Under the pieces are notes generated by a model that was not told the DNA's origin, did not search any database, and saw only the letters and a program-made list of their open reading frames with translations. A stretch of 64,000 bases of DNA from the NCBI GenBank assembly GCA_037176845.1, contig JAYKXP010000008.1:248001-312000 (forward strand), read 5' to 3'. Below, one piece after another: positions 21,985 to 33,687 of this stretch. The first letter of the stretch is position 1, and each line of letters begins with the position of its first letter. The translations under genes were made by a program, and so were the position numbers. The DNA is from Paramarasmius palmivorus. Lineage: Eukaryota > Basidiomycota > Agaricomycetes > Agaricales > Marasmiaceae.

Positions 21985-24828
21985 CTCCCAGACCAAACGT
22001 GAATATGTCGCGCACAATCTATCGGCGTGGTCAATGGCGTACATGTACAATAGGAAAGAGTAACGTACCCTGGCAGCTTTTGCGCTATCCCGCTTTTGCT
22101 CTGCTACTCTCTTAGTCCGCTCGGCTTCTCGTACTGATCGATTAGCCGTCTCTCTATGTTCTCTGAAAGCAAGGATTTAAACATCGTTGAAAGAATGCAA
22201 ACACAACTCGCTCACACTGCCGTGCGCTGCCTGGCCTCTGCGCCCTTCTTCAGACCATTTGCTACTTCTTGTAGATTGCTCAATCTTGTAGATCTACGTT
22301 CCGAAGCGCCAAGCTGGGCTGTAAGCTCCAGGCTCAGCTGTTTCGCTGTTAGTCACTGCGTTCATCCATATTGTTATCCAACTCACATCACCGCCTCGTG
22401 TCATCAGCTTCTCGGACTTGTTGCAGAGGTCCTGAAACCGATTGTGTACTACGAGTGCTTGACTCTTGCACATCTTGATCAGCTTATCCACCTCTTCCTT
22501 CTGAGCCTGAACAGCCGCATGTGTCTGATTGTACAAGTCTTCAATTGATCCTGAAAGCACCATTACACCTTGAATGGCGTAATCTGCTGGTCCACGCAAG
22601 CTATTTTCGATATCGCGCTGAAGATCTTCCGTTTGCATGCGCAGAGTGCTGCAGTGCTGCCTTGCCAGCTCAATTTCTTTTCCAATATGGTCTGCCTCGG
22701 TGATGCAAGATTGGAGGTTGGTAAGAGTGGCTGCACTGTAGCGTTCGGACCAGAATGGCTGCGTAAATCTCATGAGAATGCGCTAGCCCTTCATCATATC
22801 TTCTACTCACCATCAGTCCGTGTATATATTGTCCTTCTGCACCCATAAAGCCCGCCAGTGCACGGCCATCCAATTCCCAGCTGAAAACTTGCCCAGTTTT
22901 GTTACCGAACCAATCAGATTCACGCCCTGATGCATTACATTCAGCACAAGCGATGCATTGATGCACTATACGCAATAGAGCCTACCTTTGGAGGTGATGA
23001 ACTGCAGGCCTGAGATGGACATCCCGTCTGTTGTCACCAAGACATGGATAATGTCCTCTCCCTCGCTCAGAGAGAAGGAACACTGATTACCACCGTTCCC
23101 TCCCCGCCATCCTGACATTGATCCATCGCTGAAATCGAGAAATACTGCATCAATTAGACTGCCGCAGCGAAGGTTGATTCGTTTAATTGCTCTTTGATCA
23201 ACCTTTGCGGTAATATCTGCACGAGGTCAGTTCTGTCGATGGGACATATGTATCAAAATTGCAAGCTTGCCTGTGAACGCCTTGCCTGTGAATTTCCCCA
23301 TGAAACGACCAGTGGACTGAAGAAAGGCGATAGGTGTGCATTCCATCCAATCCCAATCTCTGGGTTTGACGCGTTGATAGAGGAGCTGTAATGTCAAAAT
23401 TCAGACGTAATTTGCTTCAGGTATAAGTTCGCCACGTACTTGGTCTGGCCCAGCCCACATCACAACGAGGTAAAAATCGGACGAAGGTCCCTGCTGTCGA
23501 ACGTAAGCAACAACATCAGTGTTTGGCAATGCTGCCTGTCTGAAAGCGCCTCTACAATTACATGACGGTGTCAACTGTCTGTAAGCGGGATTGCACGCAC
23601 AAAAACGGATCATACTCACTCTCTCCAAGAGTTATCTGTGGTGTTGGCACCCCATTCAACGATGTCACAGTTTTCCTCTTGGAAATAAATTCTGTAGGGA
23701 ATTGGCATCGAGAATCTACGTCTTGTCATTGCACCACACACCTAATTTCTCGAGTGCCATTCTTAGCAGTCCAGGTCATCGCAGCAATATCACCGATAGG
23801 AATGGTGCAGTTGTGCACAAAGTTGCCCGGGGTCCTTCAAAGAAGCCTTGTATATCAGCCGAGCACTCGAAATCAATATCAAAGACGCGTACCAATTGTT
23901 AGTGGCATGACTCCCACAATATTCTCTAACCACATTGTTTTCATCTTGGAAGTAAACTCTGACATCATTGCAGTCTACCGCAAGTCAGTCTCCCGATGGA
24001 TAGATTGTCAAAGGTCAACAGTACTGACCATTCCAGCTTGTAGCACCAATTCCCGTGCACTTTGATGCTTTCCGTATGCGCGCAGACGGTTGCCAACGAC
24101 CATTATGGAATACCCTACAGAATTATTTTCAGAAGGATCAGTACAGGCTGATCACTCCCAATGGAGAAACACTCGCCGACAGCACAGATAGTCCTTGTTG
24201 TCCTGAAAAAATAGAACGATTATTCGAGCGTAAGCACCCCAGACTGCGGTGATACTTGTGCCCTTTAAACAGCCTGGTTGAACAAAGTCTGTGATCTCCC
24301 ACGAATTGAGGTGGCGCCTCTCGCGAATAGCACCATCTTCGGTTTGGTAAAACACGGATTGGCTCCAGCTGTCCCACTAAGACCATATAAGTTTTGGGTT
24401 TCCCGGGCGACGTGTTGAGAACATACCGCAAAGGAGCACAATGTACTGTCCGGACTGCAGTTGAATCGTAGTTCCCCTATTGAAGAAGCACCATCTGATA
24501 CTGAAAAGACAGTGTTTAAATAATGATTAACCGACCTGGGAACCAGCCATCGGCCATATCCACAACCTCTGCGAAATTGATGTGAAGAAGATTTCGAGAA
24601 TACTTCTACTAGCAGCACTCACGACGGTTACCACGCGATTTCGCGTCGTTGAGCGTCCATATCGGAGTGTCATTACATCCTTCTCGAACATCTCCGTTGG
24701 TTGTCCTCGTGTAGATACGGATTCCGCCGTTGCATGCGGCGGCAGTGAGAGCGGTACTTCTCTAGAGACCCAAAAAATGAAACAGACAATTGGAATAGCA
24801 GATGGACACGTACCAAAGTCAAAGGCAT

Positions 24829-25950
24829 GATTTGCAAACTTGAAGCCAAAGGTACTGAGGTGAAGCGGTCTTGAGAAAGTATTTATGAGGCTTGTGAGTT
24901 CGCACTCATTTCATATCACAGGTGCCTAGTCGAGTACCAGATGCCAACGGGGATTGTTTTTCACCGTTCATTAAGGTCCAGGAACAAATGCTCCAAGCCT
25001 TTTCGTCGTGACGGTTGGCAGAGTTCGTTGAGAGCCTGACCCGGAGTCTGTGCATATTTGCTAGGTTGACGTTCATCAAGTTGAGACTTTATTACATAGA
25101 GGTGTCAGGAACTGCAGGGTTCTCGGGATAACACATTTTTGGAGTAGGGGTAGTGTTGAAGATGATGGAAATTCCTTTGTCACGGCCCGTGACCGTGTAC
25201 AGTAACAACTGTGACTATCCCGATTCGGATTGACTGGCATTGTTTACGCATCCACGGACCACATCTTCGCTATCTTCACTCTGAACGATTTCGCTGGGTA
25301 CTCAATCTCACGGAAGACTGGGGATGCCCGTTCAACTGGATAGGTATAGACAACTATTGAAGTTGGTTGAAGAAGAGGATAAGTGAAGAGTTTAGAACTT
25401 CGGGATGTCGACACTCGTGCGTCGTTAGAAATGATCGTCAGTCTCGTGGGTGTTGAAGGCATTGGAATCGGTATCTTAGCCCAGGTATGTATGCTTTGCT
25501 GTGATCTAGTCACTTAGACTGAAATTCCTTCTGTGACGCCTCAGATCTTTGACGGTTTTACCTCACCGTCTGCACAATTATACAATCGCTACCAGAACCC
25601 TTTCACATCCATCTATTCGGAACTACCAATCTTTCACGCGTTGGTGAACCCCCAGGAACTTTGCCTAGCTGGCAGTGTTCATCTGACACCTCCGCCGACC
25701 ACTCAACCCCTGTAACAGTCTTCTAGGTCCTCTAGACCCGTCTAAACGACAAATACCTGGTATATCGAATGAAGAACGCTGTCGGCGGAAGGTACCAAGC
25801 GATGTCAGATGTCTTCAGAGTAGGCACACGTTCAAACTCGAACCTGCTGACGACGGCGAACTCGTTTGTCGAGTCCAGTATAAAAGCTATCTTCAGACAA
25901 CTCACAATACCCAGTACTCGAACTCTGCCTTTTGATGATTACTTTTCATC
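24829..25950. other. Divergent intergenic region of pair B
   Basis: 1.1 kb between the two start codons. A weak ATAAATA-type box for the lectin gene lies near 24873-24880 on the minus strand, and a TATA box for the helical gene lies at 25879. A minus-strand frame at 25244-25513 (begins MTRSQQSIHT) has no counterpart that I could recognise in pair A's spacer and is not called as a gene. Confidence 0.45.
25879..25886 (+). promoter_or_regulatory. TATA box of helical gene B
   Basis: TATAAAAG lies 72 bases upstream of the start codon at 25951, in the same position as in pair A. Confidence 0.6.
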
Positions 25951-28900
25951 ATGCCTTATGATTTGGTTGCTACTCGCAGCGCTGTTGCCAAGATTTCCAC
26001 CGGAAAACAAGTCAATGAAGATAGTTGGATGACGTTCGTACCTTCACTCTTGTCAGTCGTTGTACAATACTCATCACCGTTGTATCTCAGGATGTGGTGT
26101 TCCACAAACTGGGGAGACCTACTTCAGCCAGCTCCACTGTCAATCGCTTTACTGGGGTCGATTATGATCATATCTGCCAGCACGGACGACTTCTGTGCGT
26201 ACTGTCATCTGGTTCTTATACTAGTACTGAAGAATTTTTATGACAGCCCTCGTGAATGCTGACGACCCAGTTCCCTATGTCTGGGAGTTTGCTAAGCTTC
26301 CTGGCTCGTTCAAAGCATGCCTGATGCAGATGGCAAGAGCGGTCTGGCACTCGAACTGACACCTTGTACTAAATGGGCGTTTTACAGGTCAACGAAGGAT
26401 ACACTGCGTTTGGTTCAGCTCACAAGAATATGACCCGCATCCAAAACTCTTCAAGCCAGATTCCAGATGTTATCAAGACTGCAGTTGTTACCATCTTGAA
26501 AGGAAGTCCCCAAGAGGTAAGTAACCACGTGAAGTCTTCTTGTCCTCGTAATTTTTTAACACTATGTACAGGTCAATGCATATCTTCCAGGTCAAATTCA
26601 GGCCGCGCTCGAACTTGCTCAAATCTGCGCGTAAGTATTCAGCGACATAGCCCCTCTAGAAGCTCGCCGACATTATTTTTAGCGGAGCCGCAAAGGATTG
26701 TGAACTTAAGTTCCATGGTATTTCGAACCTTGCTGGAGAGCTGGTTGTTGCATGCACCAACCAGGTATGTCACACGTTGCGATGGCTGTTACTTGGGTTC
26801 TAATGTCGCCATAGGTTGGAACATCTGAACAGAAGCTCAAGGCTAAAGAAGTACAGCTGGGTATTCTCGAGGAACGCAAGAAGTCAGAGGAAGAACGTGT
26901 TGCGGCCGCCAAGGAGGCGAAAGATCTCATGAAGAAGGTTCGCTGATATTTTGTCTTACTTAACCATGCCTTGTGTGTTGACTAGGCGATCATTTAGTCA
27001 TTCGAGAACGCCGAAGAAGATTTCCACTCTGCCGTGAAGAATGTTCCTTCAGGGTAAGCAATGGATGTAATATAGCAGACTCCCCAATCCTAATGATCGT
27101 GCTTTCCTTAGATGGGATTTGGTAGGGATGCAGGCCGTGGAAAGCTTGACACAACTTGCAGTCTCCGCGGGGAATGCGGCCATCGGTATGGCGACTCTGA
27201 AGTCACAGGCCGCTATGGCTGGTATTGGTATGCTGCAACACACCACAGGCACTGATCCAAACAATCCCAAGAAAAATCCCGGTGCTGGTCAAGACAGTAA
27301 CAACAACACGGCGCCTGTACAATCCGCACAGGCTACTCGAGCTTCCGCTGCCGCTATCACTGATCCAGGTGCCCTTGAGGTCCACAGGGTCTTGAGTATT
27401 GTCACAGCTCTACAGGTACTTGTGACAGGTGGCCCCAGTGGTGGTCCTGATTGGGACAAGATCCGAGGGTGGCAATGGCGTCCATCTGGTTTCTTGCTTA
27501 TTGTAACAGAATTTATAACTGATTACGCACATTTAGGGAAGCGGTGGTTTGTACGTGAAGTCAAATCTGGAAACCATCAGGGAACGCTTGGACAGGAAAC
27601 AAACCAATCTCAGGAGAACTTCTTCCGATAATGGACACTGCAGTATCAACCATCTCGAGCATCATCCAGGTCGCCAACTCTGCTCGTGCCTCAGACGCTG
27701 GTGCTCTGGACAAGTTCAAGCCAACGATTGAACAATCCATCACAAGCTTGCAGCAATTGGTCACCAAAGCAAACTTGGTTCTCCAGCAGACTGGAGCAAC
27801 AGCTACTGGGCCAGCCACACCTCCCACCCCTTCGAAAGCGGAAACGAGCAGCAACACTGCAGTATGTTTTGTGTCTATCTTCCACTTCACAACGCTCACT
27901 TGAATGTACACTCTAGAAACTCGCCGTTGAAAACGCGAAATTCCAGGTGAGAAGCGCCAAGGACGGCGTCACTGAGCGCTAGCGATGCTAAACTCTTTGC
28001 AGGTCGATCAAACCCGTGCCAATCTCGAAGCATCTCGGGAGTCATACAACAAAGCTACAGATCAGCTGATAAAGCAGCAAGAGGAAATGAGCAAAACAAT
28101 CGCTTCACTCACCAGCCTCAAACTGACCAGCGCAGGACTTCAAGCAATGCTTCCTGTACTCAAGAAAGCCGTGGGCGCATTCACCAGTATGACTCTAACA
28201 GAGATGAACCCGGGCCACATTTAACTGATTCAATCCCGCATAGCATTGCAGGCACAATTCTCTCAAATCACGCAGTTCTTTGAGAGTGTCGCATCTCTTT
28301 TGGGAGACGTTCTTAAGCCGTCCGTCGAACGCTGGGCAGATACAATGGAGAAGACTGCTACTCTCAGAGGTGTATCAGTTTCGGGTATGTATTCATCTCT
28401 TCTGACCTTGGCGAGATACTTATTGTCTCCACAGCACTTGCCCGCCAGCTGGTTTACACTCAAATGATGCTGCCGCTACGTGTTAGCATGCTTGCGGAGA
28501 AAATCTCAACGACGTATCTCACAGTATCCGATCGTTATATCCTTCCTGCTCAAAGGTTCGACGCCGTTCACAGTTTGCATGGTTCAATCTAATATCAACT
28601 TTTAGGAGTGTTGGTGGAATGATGCAATTCAGCGACGACACGAGCGAGCAGGGTAGAGCCGCTCTGAGAGGTTAGTCGTCCTATTGCTTATAACACAACA
28701 CTGTTATTCATAATCGTCACTCCAAGCTAAATTGGAGAAAGCTCAACGTGAATTACAACAGAGGTCTGACGAGGCCAGCAGACAAATCCGAGATCTCGTC
28801 GCTGCGGACCAGAAGGTTTGTGGTAATCCGCAGAAGTTTCATATCGTGTCGCACTGATACATTATCGTATAGCAATTTACGTCGGCCATTGACAAACGGC

Positions 28901-29171
28901 TTGGAGACATACAGGTGGCTCTCCAAAATGTGTTGCCAGCAATTACACAACCAGGCAAGTTTGCTTTCAAATGGAAAGAGCACCCCATTACTCACGAGGT
29001 TCCCATTCTTTCCTAGTTCCCAACAAGATCAAGGAGATCACCTCCGTCCATGTCGATAAAGTGACTGAATATCGCGCGGAGGCCGCAAAGGAGAACCCCA
29101 TGAACGACGCATCGACATCGACGACATGCTGTAGATATAGATATAGGCTCGGATACATCGCCGGTCGCTAG
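25951..29171 (+). pseudogene. Long helical / coiled-coil protein (copy B, frameshifted)
   Basis: Paralogue of the helical gene at 11748, with the same exon pattern, QVNEDSWM near the N-terminus, the same Ala/Gly-rich hydrophobic segment (about 27155-27235), a PATPPTPS spacer near 27815-27835 and matching coiled-coil exons. The start MPYDLV follows a TATA box. The reading frame changes by one base at about 27591-27595 inside an exon (frame of the 27549 exon versus the 27631 exon), with no splice sites that could explain it. A second shift near 29103-29112 removes the normal ...DDML ending and prolongs the protein to a stop at 29169-29171. Because conserved genes elsewhere in this window also carry one-base shifts, a sequencing error is possible, so 'pseudogene' is provisional. 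Confidence 0.65.
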
Positions 29172-29781
29172 AATATGCTGAATTTTGTTTACTTCCTCAT
29201 ACCAATATTGCAATACACATCACTTCATCCATTACCTTCGCTGAGGGCAATTTTCGTTCTTTTTAACATCGAATAGCTCGCGCTAGAAAGGTCCTAAGTA
29301 GCGATGAACCGCGACTGCCGGCACTTTGTCATGTTAAACAAGCCAGGATATCCAATAACATGACCTCCGGCTTGTGCAAAACTCCGTCGTGTTGTGCAGA
29401 GCTCCCGACGAGCAACGCGAGAAGGCTGTCCTCGCCATTTATAAACCGGTAAAGAATCGATATATTGTAACATGCAGAAATGTACGAAGGGTCTGACACT
29501 CACATCACCATATAAAAGAGCGAGTGAGTTCTATTAACCACATCTACTTTGCTCTCCGCATAACCGAATCGCCACATCCCGCCTGAAGAAAAATAGAAGC
29601 AGGATGGGCACTGTCTAAGAGGTTGCGTTAAAGAAGACAAGGGTAAGAAAATTTTCAGTTTATATACTCTGAATCTGTTTGGCTTTGTTAGAAACAGAGG
29701 CCGTCGCATCAGTGGAGGTCGGAATTCCTTTTTTCCTTTTGTGCACATTTGCTGCCAATTGCCAGCCAGCGGTTTGCTCTG
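29172..29781. other. Intergenic, right border of the accessory island
   Basis: 600 bases with short frames only. It should hold the 3' end of helical gene B and the promoter of the mS38 gene. A minus-strand frame at 29500-29748 is not supported by motifs. Confidence 0.4.
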
Positions 29782-30695
29782 ATGAGCTCCCTGACTCGTT
29801 TATTGCAGCCCTTACCTGCTGCTCGCAGATCCTATTCCTCATTCTTTTCTTCTAAACCAGGCGGTGGCCGATACTTCAATCCAGCCAAACCTCCAAAGGT
29901 CGTCCCACCCGCGTCGAACAAGAAGAACAGCCAAGTCGACCGTCAACAGGCTTCTCCGGGAGATGCTGTTGACGGTGTAGCCAGTTCTTCTCAGGCATGC
30001 GATAACACACACTCAGCGGCGGTAGACAAGTCGAGCGAGGTCGAGGAACCAACGGCGACAACGACAAAGTCTACGTTTGCTTTACCTCGCAGTTCGATAC
30101 CATCATCACCATCACTATACGCTCACCCCATTCTCGGAGACAAGGATTTCAAGTTGCACCAATTTTTCTCCTTACACCGACCTTTACTGCTTCTCTCGAA
30201 CCCACAGTCGATTCTGGAGAGTGCACCAGCCACGCATATCTTTTCGGCTGCGCCTCCGACTGTTTCGTCAAAGAACGCGACGAGTGGAGCTCCGGAACAG
30301 GTACCCGATGTTTCGTATGAAGCAGATGCAGAGACGGCTCGGAATCTTAGTCGTGCATTGACTATGAGTCGTTTGGGTGCTACGATTTCATGGGAAGCTA
30401 CGTTGAAGCAGCTGGGGCTGGACTCTTCGGAAGCCGAAAAGGCGGATCTAAGGGAACAGTTGGACAAGGAGTACAGAGATGTCATGATGGATAGTACCAA
30501 GAGGAAGAGGCGAAAGAAGATGAAGAAGCACAAGTATGTTCTTATCGCTCACTCCACTACCACTCGACGCTAATCATCCTGAAATTATTTTCAGACTCAA
30601 GAAGCGGAGAAGAGTGGGTGTCCCCTTACTGATCACTGCTCAGAGACTAACACACATCCTAGCTTACTCGTCAACAACGACACAATCAGCGGTAA
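29782..30695 (+). CDS. Mitochondrial ribosomal protein mS38 (COX24/AURKAIP1 type)
   Basis: Small-subunit mitoribosome protein whose yeast homologue Cox24 is also linked to processing of mitochondrial mRNA. The start MSSLTRLLQPLPAARRSYSS is a typical import presequence, which is why I prefer 29782 to the ATG 11 codons upstream. A long low-complexity middle follows. The diagnostic C-terminus is very basic: MDSTKRKRRKKMKKHK, then two short introns (30535-30593 and about 30615-30662), then LKKRRRLTRQQRHNQR and TAA at 30693-30695. Without the two introns the frame runs into unrelated residues. The conserved domain is only this tail (PF08213), as is usual in the family. Confidence 0.88.
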
Positions 30696-30849
30696 CCGAC
30701 CGCATGGTCGTCTATTTTGAGGTACATCTAGAGATAGATACCTTTAATTTCTTGCCACAATCACAGACTATGCATGGGCACTGGAGTAATAGTTACATGA
30801 CGGCCAACATCCCTCTAATAGTCGAGTACTGTACATACAACAGACATTA

Positions 30850-32083
30850 CTATGTCACCGTAACTATTTCCCCTCTGCCGTCTTTCAATATCACCAGCTC
30901 GCATTCAATCTTCTCCCCCGTGTCCATACACACCACGTCGGTCATATCGATGCTGACGTACGAATCTGTCTCTTCTCAAAGAATGACCGGCCGAGTACGA
31001 CGTCAAAGTGAGGCTCTTCGGAAAGATATACGGTCATCATTGTTGGTTTGGGACCCTTTTTGTCTTTCTTGGATCGAGTTTCGTTGGAGGCTTGAGGTAT
31101 GGGCTGGGAGATTGAAGGTGTGAGCGTTATAGGCCAGGTGCCAATGTTGACGAGTCCACTGTAGCCGTAGTGGCCCGGTGCTGCGTCCGTGGGTATGAAC
31201 CCGTGCTCTAACGCAAACTTGCGCGAGATATAAACATGACGATATCCAGATTTGAGTAGCATGCGAACTAGTTGAATTTACCTCAGTAGGGAAACAGTGT
31301 AAAGGCAAATTACACCAACCGTTCTTAACAGGTCCAACACTTCCTAAAACTGTCCTGAACCCCATTCTCACTGTGAAACTTGTCGAATTCACGTTTAAAT
31401 TTGGGTGTAGCACTACCGTCATCGTCGTCTTCGATACCGTTGGTATGTAAACTGCGTTTGCTTTTCTTGGTTTTTCGAGAGGTACCGGATTTCCGTGACG
31501 AAGCGTTTGAAGAGGGTAGACGAGGTGGTACGCGTGAGGGCTGAAATACGTAGTATGATGGATTTCTGTATTCAGGAGGTGCAGGTAGCGGTTCAGAAGG
31601 GTCATGGAGATGAAGTGTAGGTGTATGATGGTGGTGAGAAGCCGCAGAGGTGACCGAGGCAGTGGCACTAGTGCCCAACGGGTCGTTCTCTGGCGGATTT
31701 TGTTGTTGCTGCCGCCAGACAAAGATGGTGTAATCCGAGTCTATGAGGGTAATGGTTGGCGTCCCGCAATTGCCACTGGAGCAGTTCAGAGACGCTCACC
31801 ATCGTCTAGATTCCAGATGGTTCCGTTGAAGTCGTACTTGAGCCAACCTGGACCGACTCGTTTTCGGTGATAGGCTGACTGAACTTTCTTTGTCAACTTG
31901 TCATATAGATGTTCGAGAGAATCCTGAGTTACTAGATAGAAAGCCAGCCAATGAGCAGAACGAGACCAGAGATCGTGGTACAGACAACGTACTTGAATGA
32001 ACTATTGCGAAAGATTGGGACGGGGTATGGACATTAAGGACCGGGGGAGGACTTGACATGGTGGGAGACGAAATAGAATCCAT
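30850..32083 (-). CDS. Conserved uncharacterised fungal protein
   Basis: I recognise this as a conserved basidiomycete protein but know no function. The start exon (MDSISSPTMSSPPPVLNV) is followed by an exon with LEHLYDKLTKKVQSAYHRK and VGPGWLKYDFNGTIWNLDD, then DYTIFVWRQ, a low-complexity stretch with HHHH and PP runs, and a C-terminal block (LLKSGYRHVYISRKFALEHG, VYLSEEPHFDVVLGRSFFEK, MDTGEKIECELVILKDGRG, then EIVTVT and stop at 30850-30852). A one-base shift near 30955-30962 separates ...KRQIRT from the last block. The VVLGRSFF segment is vaguely like retropepsin-type folds, but I would not assign it. It is tail-to-tail with mS38. Confidence 0.72.
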
Positions 32084-32237
32084 GAATTCTCAAGGTGGTT
32101 ATAAGGAATTTTTGGGGCAGCACAGCTGCAGACTCCTATAGAAATTGTAACCACGCTGATGATGGTATTTCCGAAGCACAGTTACCCGATCCTCCGAAAC
32201 GGGAACAACATGTCCATCTATCTATCTATCCCGCCTC

Positions 32238-33355
32238 ATGTCTCCCACTCTCAAGTTGCACGTCTGGCCTGGAAATTGGAATCTACCTTCCCTGGACCCT
32301 TCATGCATCGCAGCAGTCATTTTCATGCAATTAATGGTCCCGGGAAGGTTCAGCATCGTAGAAGCGGTTAATCCTGACTCTTCAATAACGGGTAGGTGCG
32401 TGGGTCGTCAAATTACTCTTACACTCTCTGCTTATTCGGATACTAGGACAGTTTCCGTATTTGAAACATGAAAATCAAGTCGTGGCTCCACTGTCGTCAA
32501 TATTGAAATACGTCTCGACACTGCCAGGTGCGAAACAGGATGCTCTCCGTGACCCACAAGGAGGATCACAAACAGCATGGGTTACTTATGCTGAATCGAA
32601 TTTGGGTGACCTAGTGGTGCGTGCTCTACTGTAAATCAACATTAGTGACACTGAAACGGTGTAACAGGCCAATATGTTTTACGCTGTGGAGCGTAACTGG
32701 GCTGGGTTGACTCATCCTACACTTGTGAAGCATTTCCCGGTACCACAAAATTACTATGCACCCCAACGGATCCGTGCTACATACCAATCAAGACTAGAAG
32801 CAGTCGGGCTGTGGTGTCTTCCGGAACTCAAGGAGCCGGACAACAAACCACGTTTTCGCGAAGAGAAGGGTGCCAAAAAGCGCGACGAGATCAAACCTAA
32901 GGATAAGTTCGTGCGTGTCTTCGAACGTGAAAAGGTCGCAGAAAAGGCACGCGCAGTGCTTGAAGTCCTGGAGCGACTTTTAGGGAGTGACGAGTATTTT
33001 GGTGGTGGCGACAGGTATACTTCGTTTTCTTCAGGATGCAAACTAGTGACTCAAGTCTACCTATTGCAGACCTTCACAGCTCGATATCATAGTCGCAGCT
33101 CATATACTCCTACTACAGATTCCCCCTTTCCCTGACCCTCTCATCAAGGACGTACTTTCCGACTCTTTTCCCAACCTTGCTAGCCACGCAAATCGGATAC
33201 GGCAGCAGGCACTTGAAAATGTTGACATTCCAACGACTACCACTTCAACATGGTGGTCCGACGACGTTTGGATCAACAGGTTCAGGATGGGCTTCATGGG
33301 AATAACATTGGGCGGTATTGCCGTATCTTTATACACTGGTCGGTTGACAGTGTAA
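32238..33355 (+). CDS. SAM37: SAM complex subunit, metaxin / Sam37 type
   Basis: GST-fold outer-membrane protein of the mitochondrial sorting and assembly machinery, which inserts beta-barrel proteins. The start ATG at 32238 gives KLHVWPGNWNLPSLDPSC, the metaxin/Tom37 N-terminal domain. Then come GQLPYLKHENQ-like and QTAWVTYAESNLGDLV segments, MFYAVERNW (about 32674), a charged helical middle, and IIVAAHILLLQIPPFPDPLI. Near the end WWSDDVWINRFRMGF is followed by a C-terminal hydrophobic anchor (GITLGGIAVSLY) and TAA at 33353-33355. Several short introns, for example near 32400-32450. The layout (GST domain, tail anchor) fits fungal Sam37. I am less sure whether it corresponds to Sam35 or Sam37 function. 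Confidence 0.82.
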
Positions 33356-33687
33356 TCAAGTACGAGAGTAGGCCATATAGATCTCCACTATTTAGCACCA
33401 AAACCATGCCATTGCATGATTAAAACTCGCATTAATACAACACTAGAATACTAACTGCTACTGAACGAAAAAACCTGCTTGATGAATGTATATACGTGAA
33501 TGTGGTATATGCGAGAAACAAAAGAAACAAACGAGTGACTGGATGTAGTTTATGCATCTGAAGGGTAAGAGTAAGGGTATCCACGCAACTGCAAGACCAA
33601 GAACAACAAAATGGAAACGGAAAAGTGATACATACATCATATATACCATGGAAAACAACTTGTCCAACACGCGCAAGAGTGTTAATA
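33356..33687. other. Convergent 3' spacer
   Basis: 330 bases between two converging genes. A/T-rich with no coding signal; presumably overlapping 3' UTRs. Confidence 0.45.

Larger units (their letters stand above)
15892..24828 (-). pseudogene. AAL-like lectin + jacalin-like + helical tail protein (copy B, disrupted)
   Basis: Paralogue of copy A with the same order: MPLTL start and phase-0 intron, VRE/IRE lectin blades (24.8-23.2 kb), jacalin-like domain (about 23.2-22.8 kb), helical tail (22.78 kb onward), stop at 15892 after DLGDMI. It is broken in at least two ways. A Copia-like element (16374-21979) sits inside a coding exon and is flanked by a GATTT duplication. Separately, a TGA at 16303-16305 replaces an Arg codon of copy A, consistent with a CGA to TGA change. 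One intron also seems to have a GC rather than GT donor (24175-24176), where copy A has GT. Coding similarity over the remaining exons is high, so the decay looks recent. A truncated product lacking the end of the helical tail remains possible. Confidence 0.78.

Noticed and set aside
15892..24828. Repeat-induced point mutation as the cause of the TGA in lectin copy B
   Set aside because: Only isolated C-to-T type changes are seen; the duplicated LTRs and palindrome arms are almost free of transitions, which argues against active RIP.
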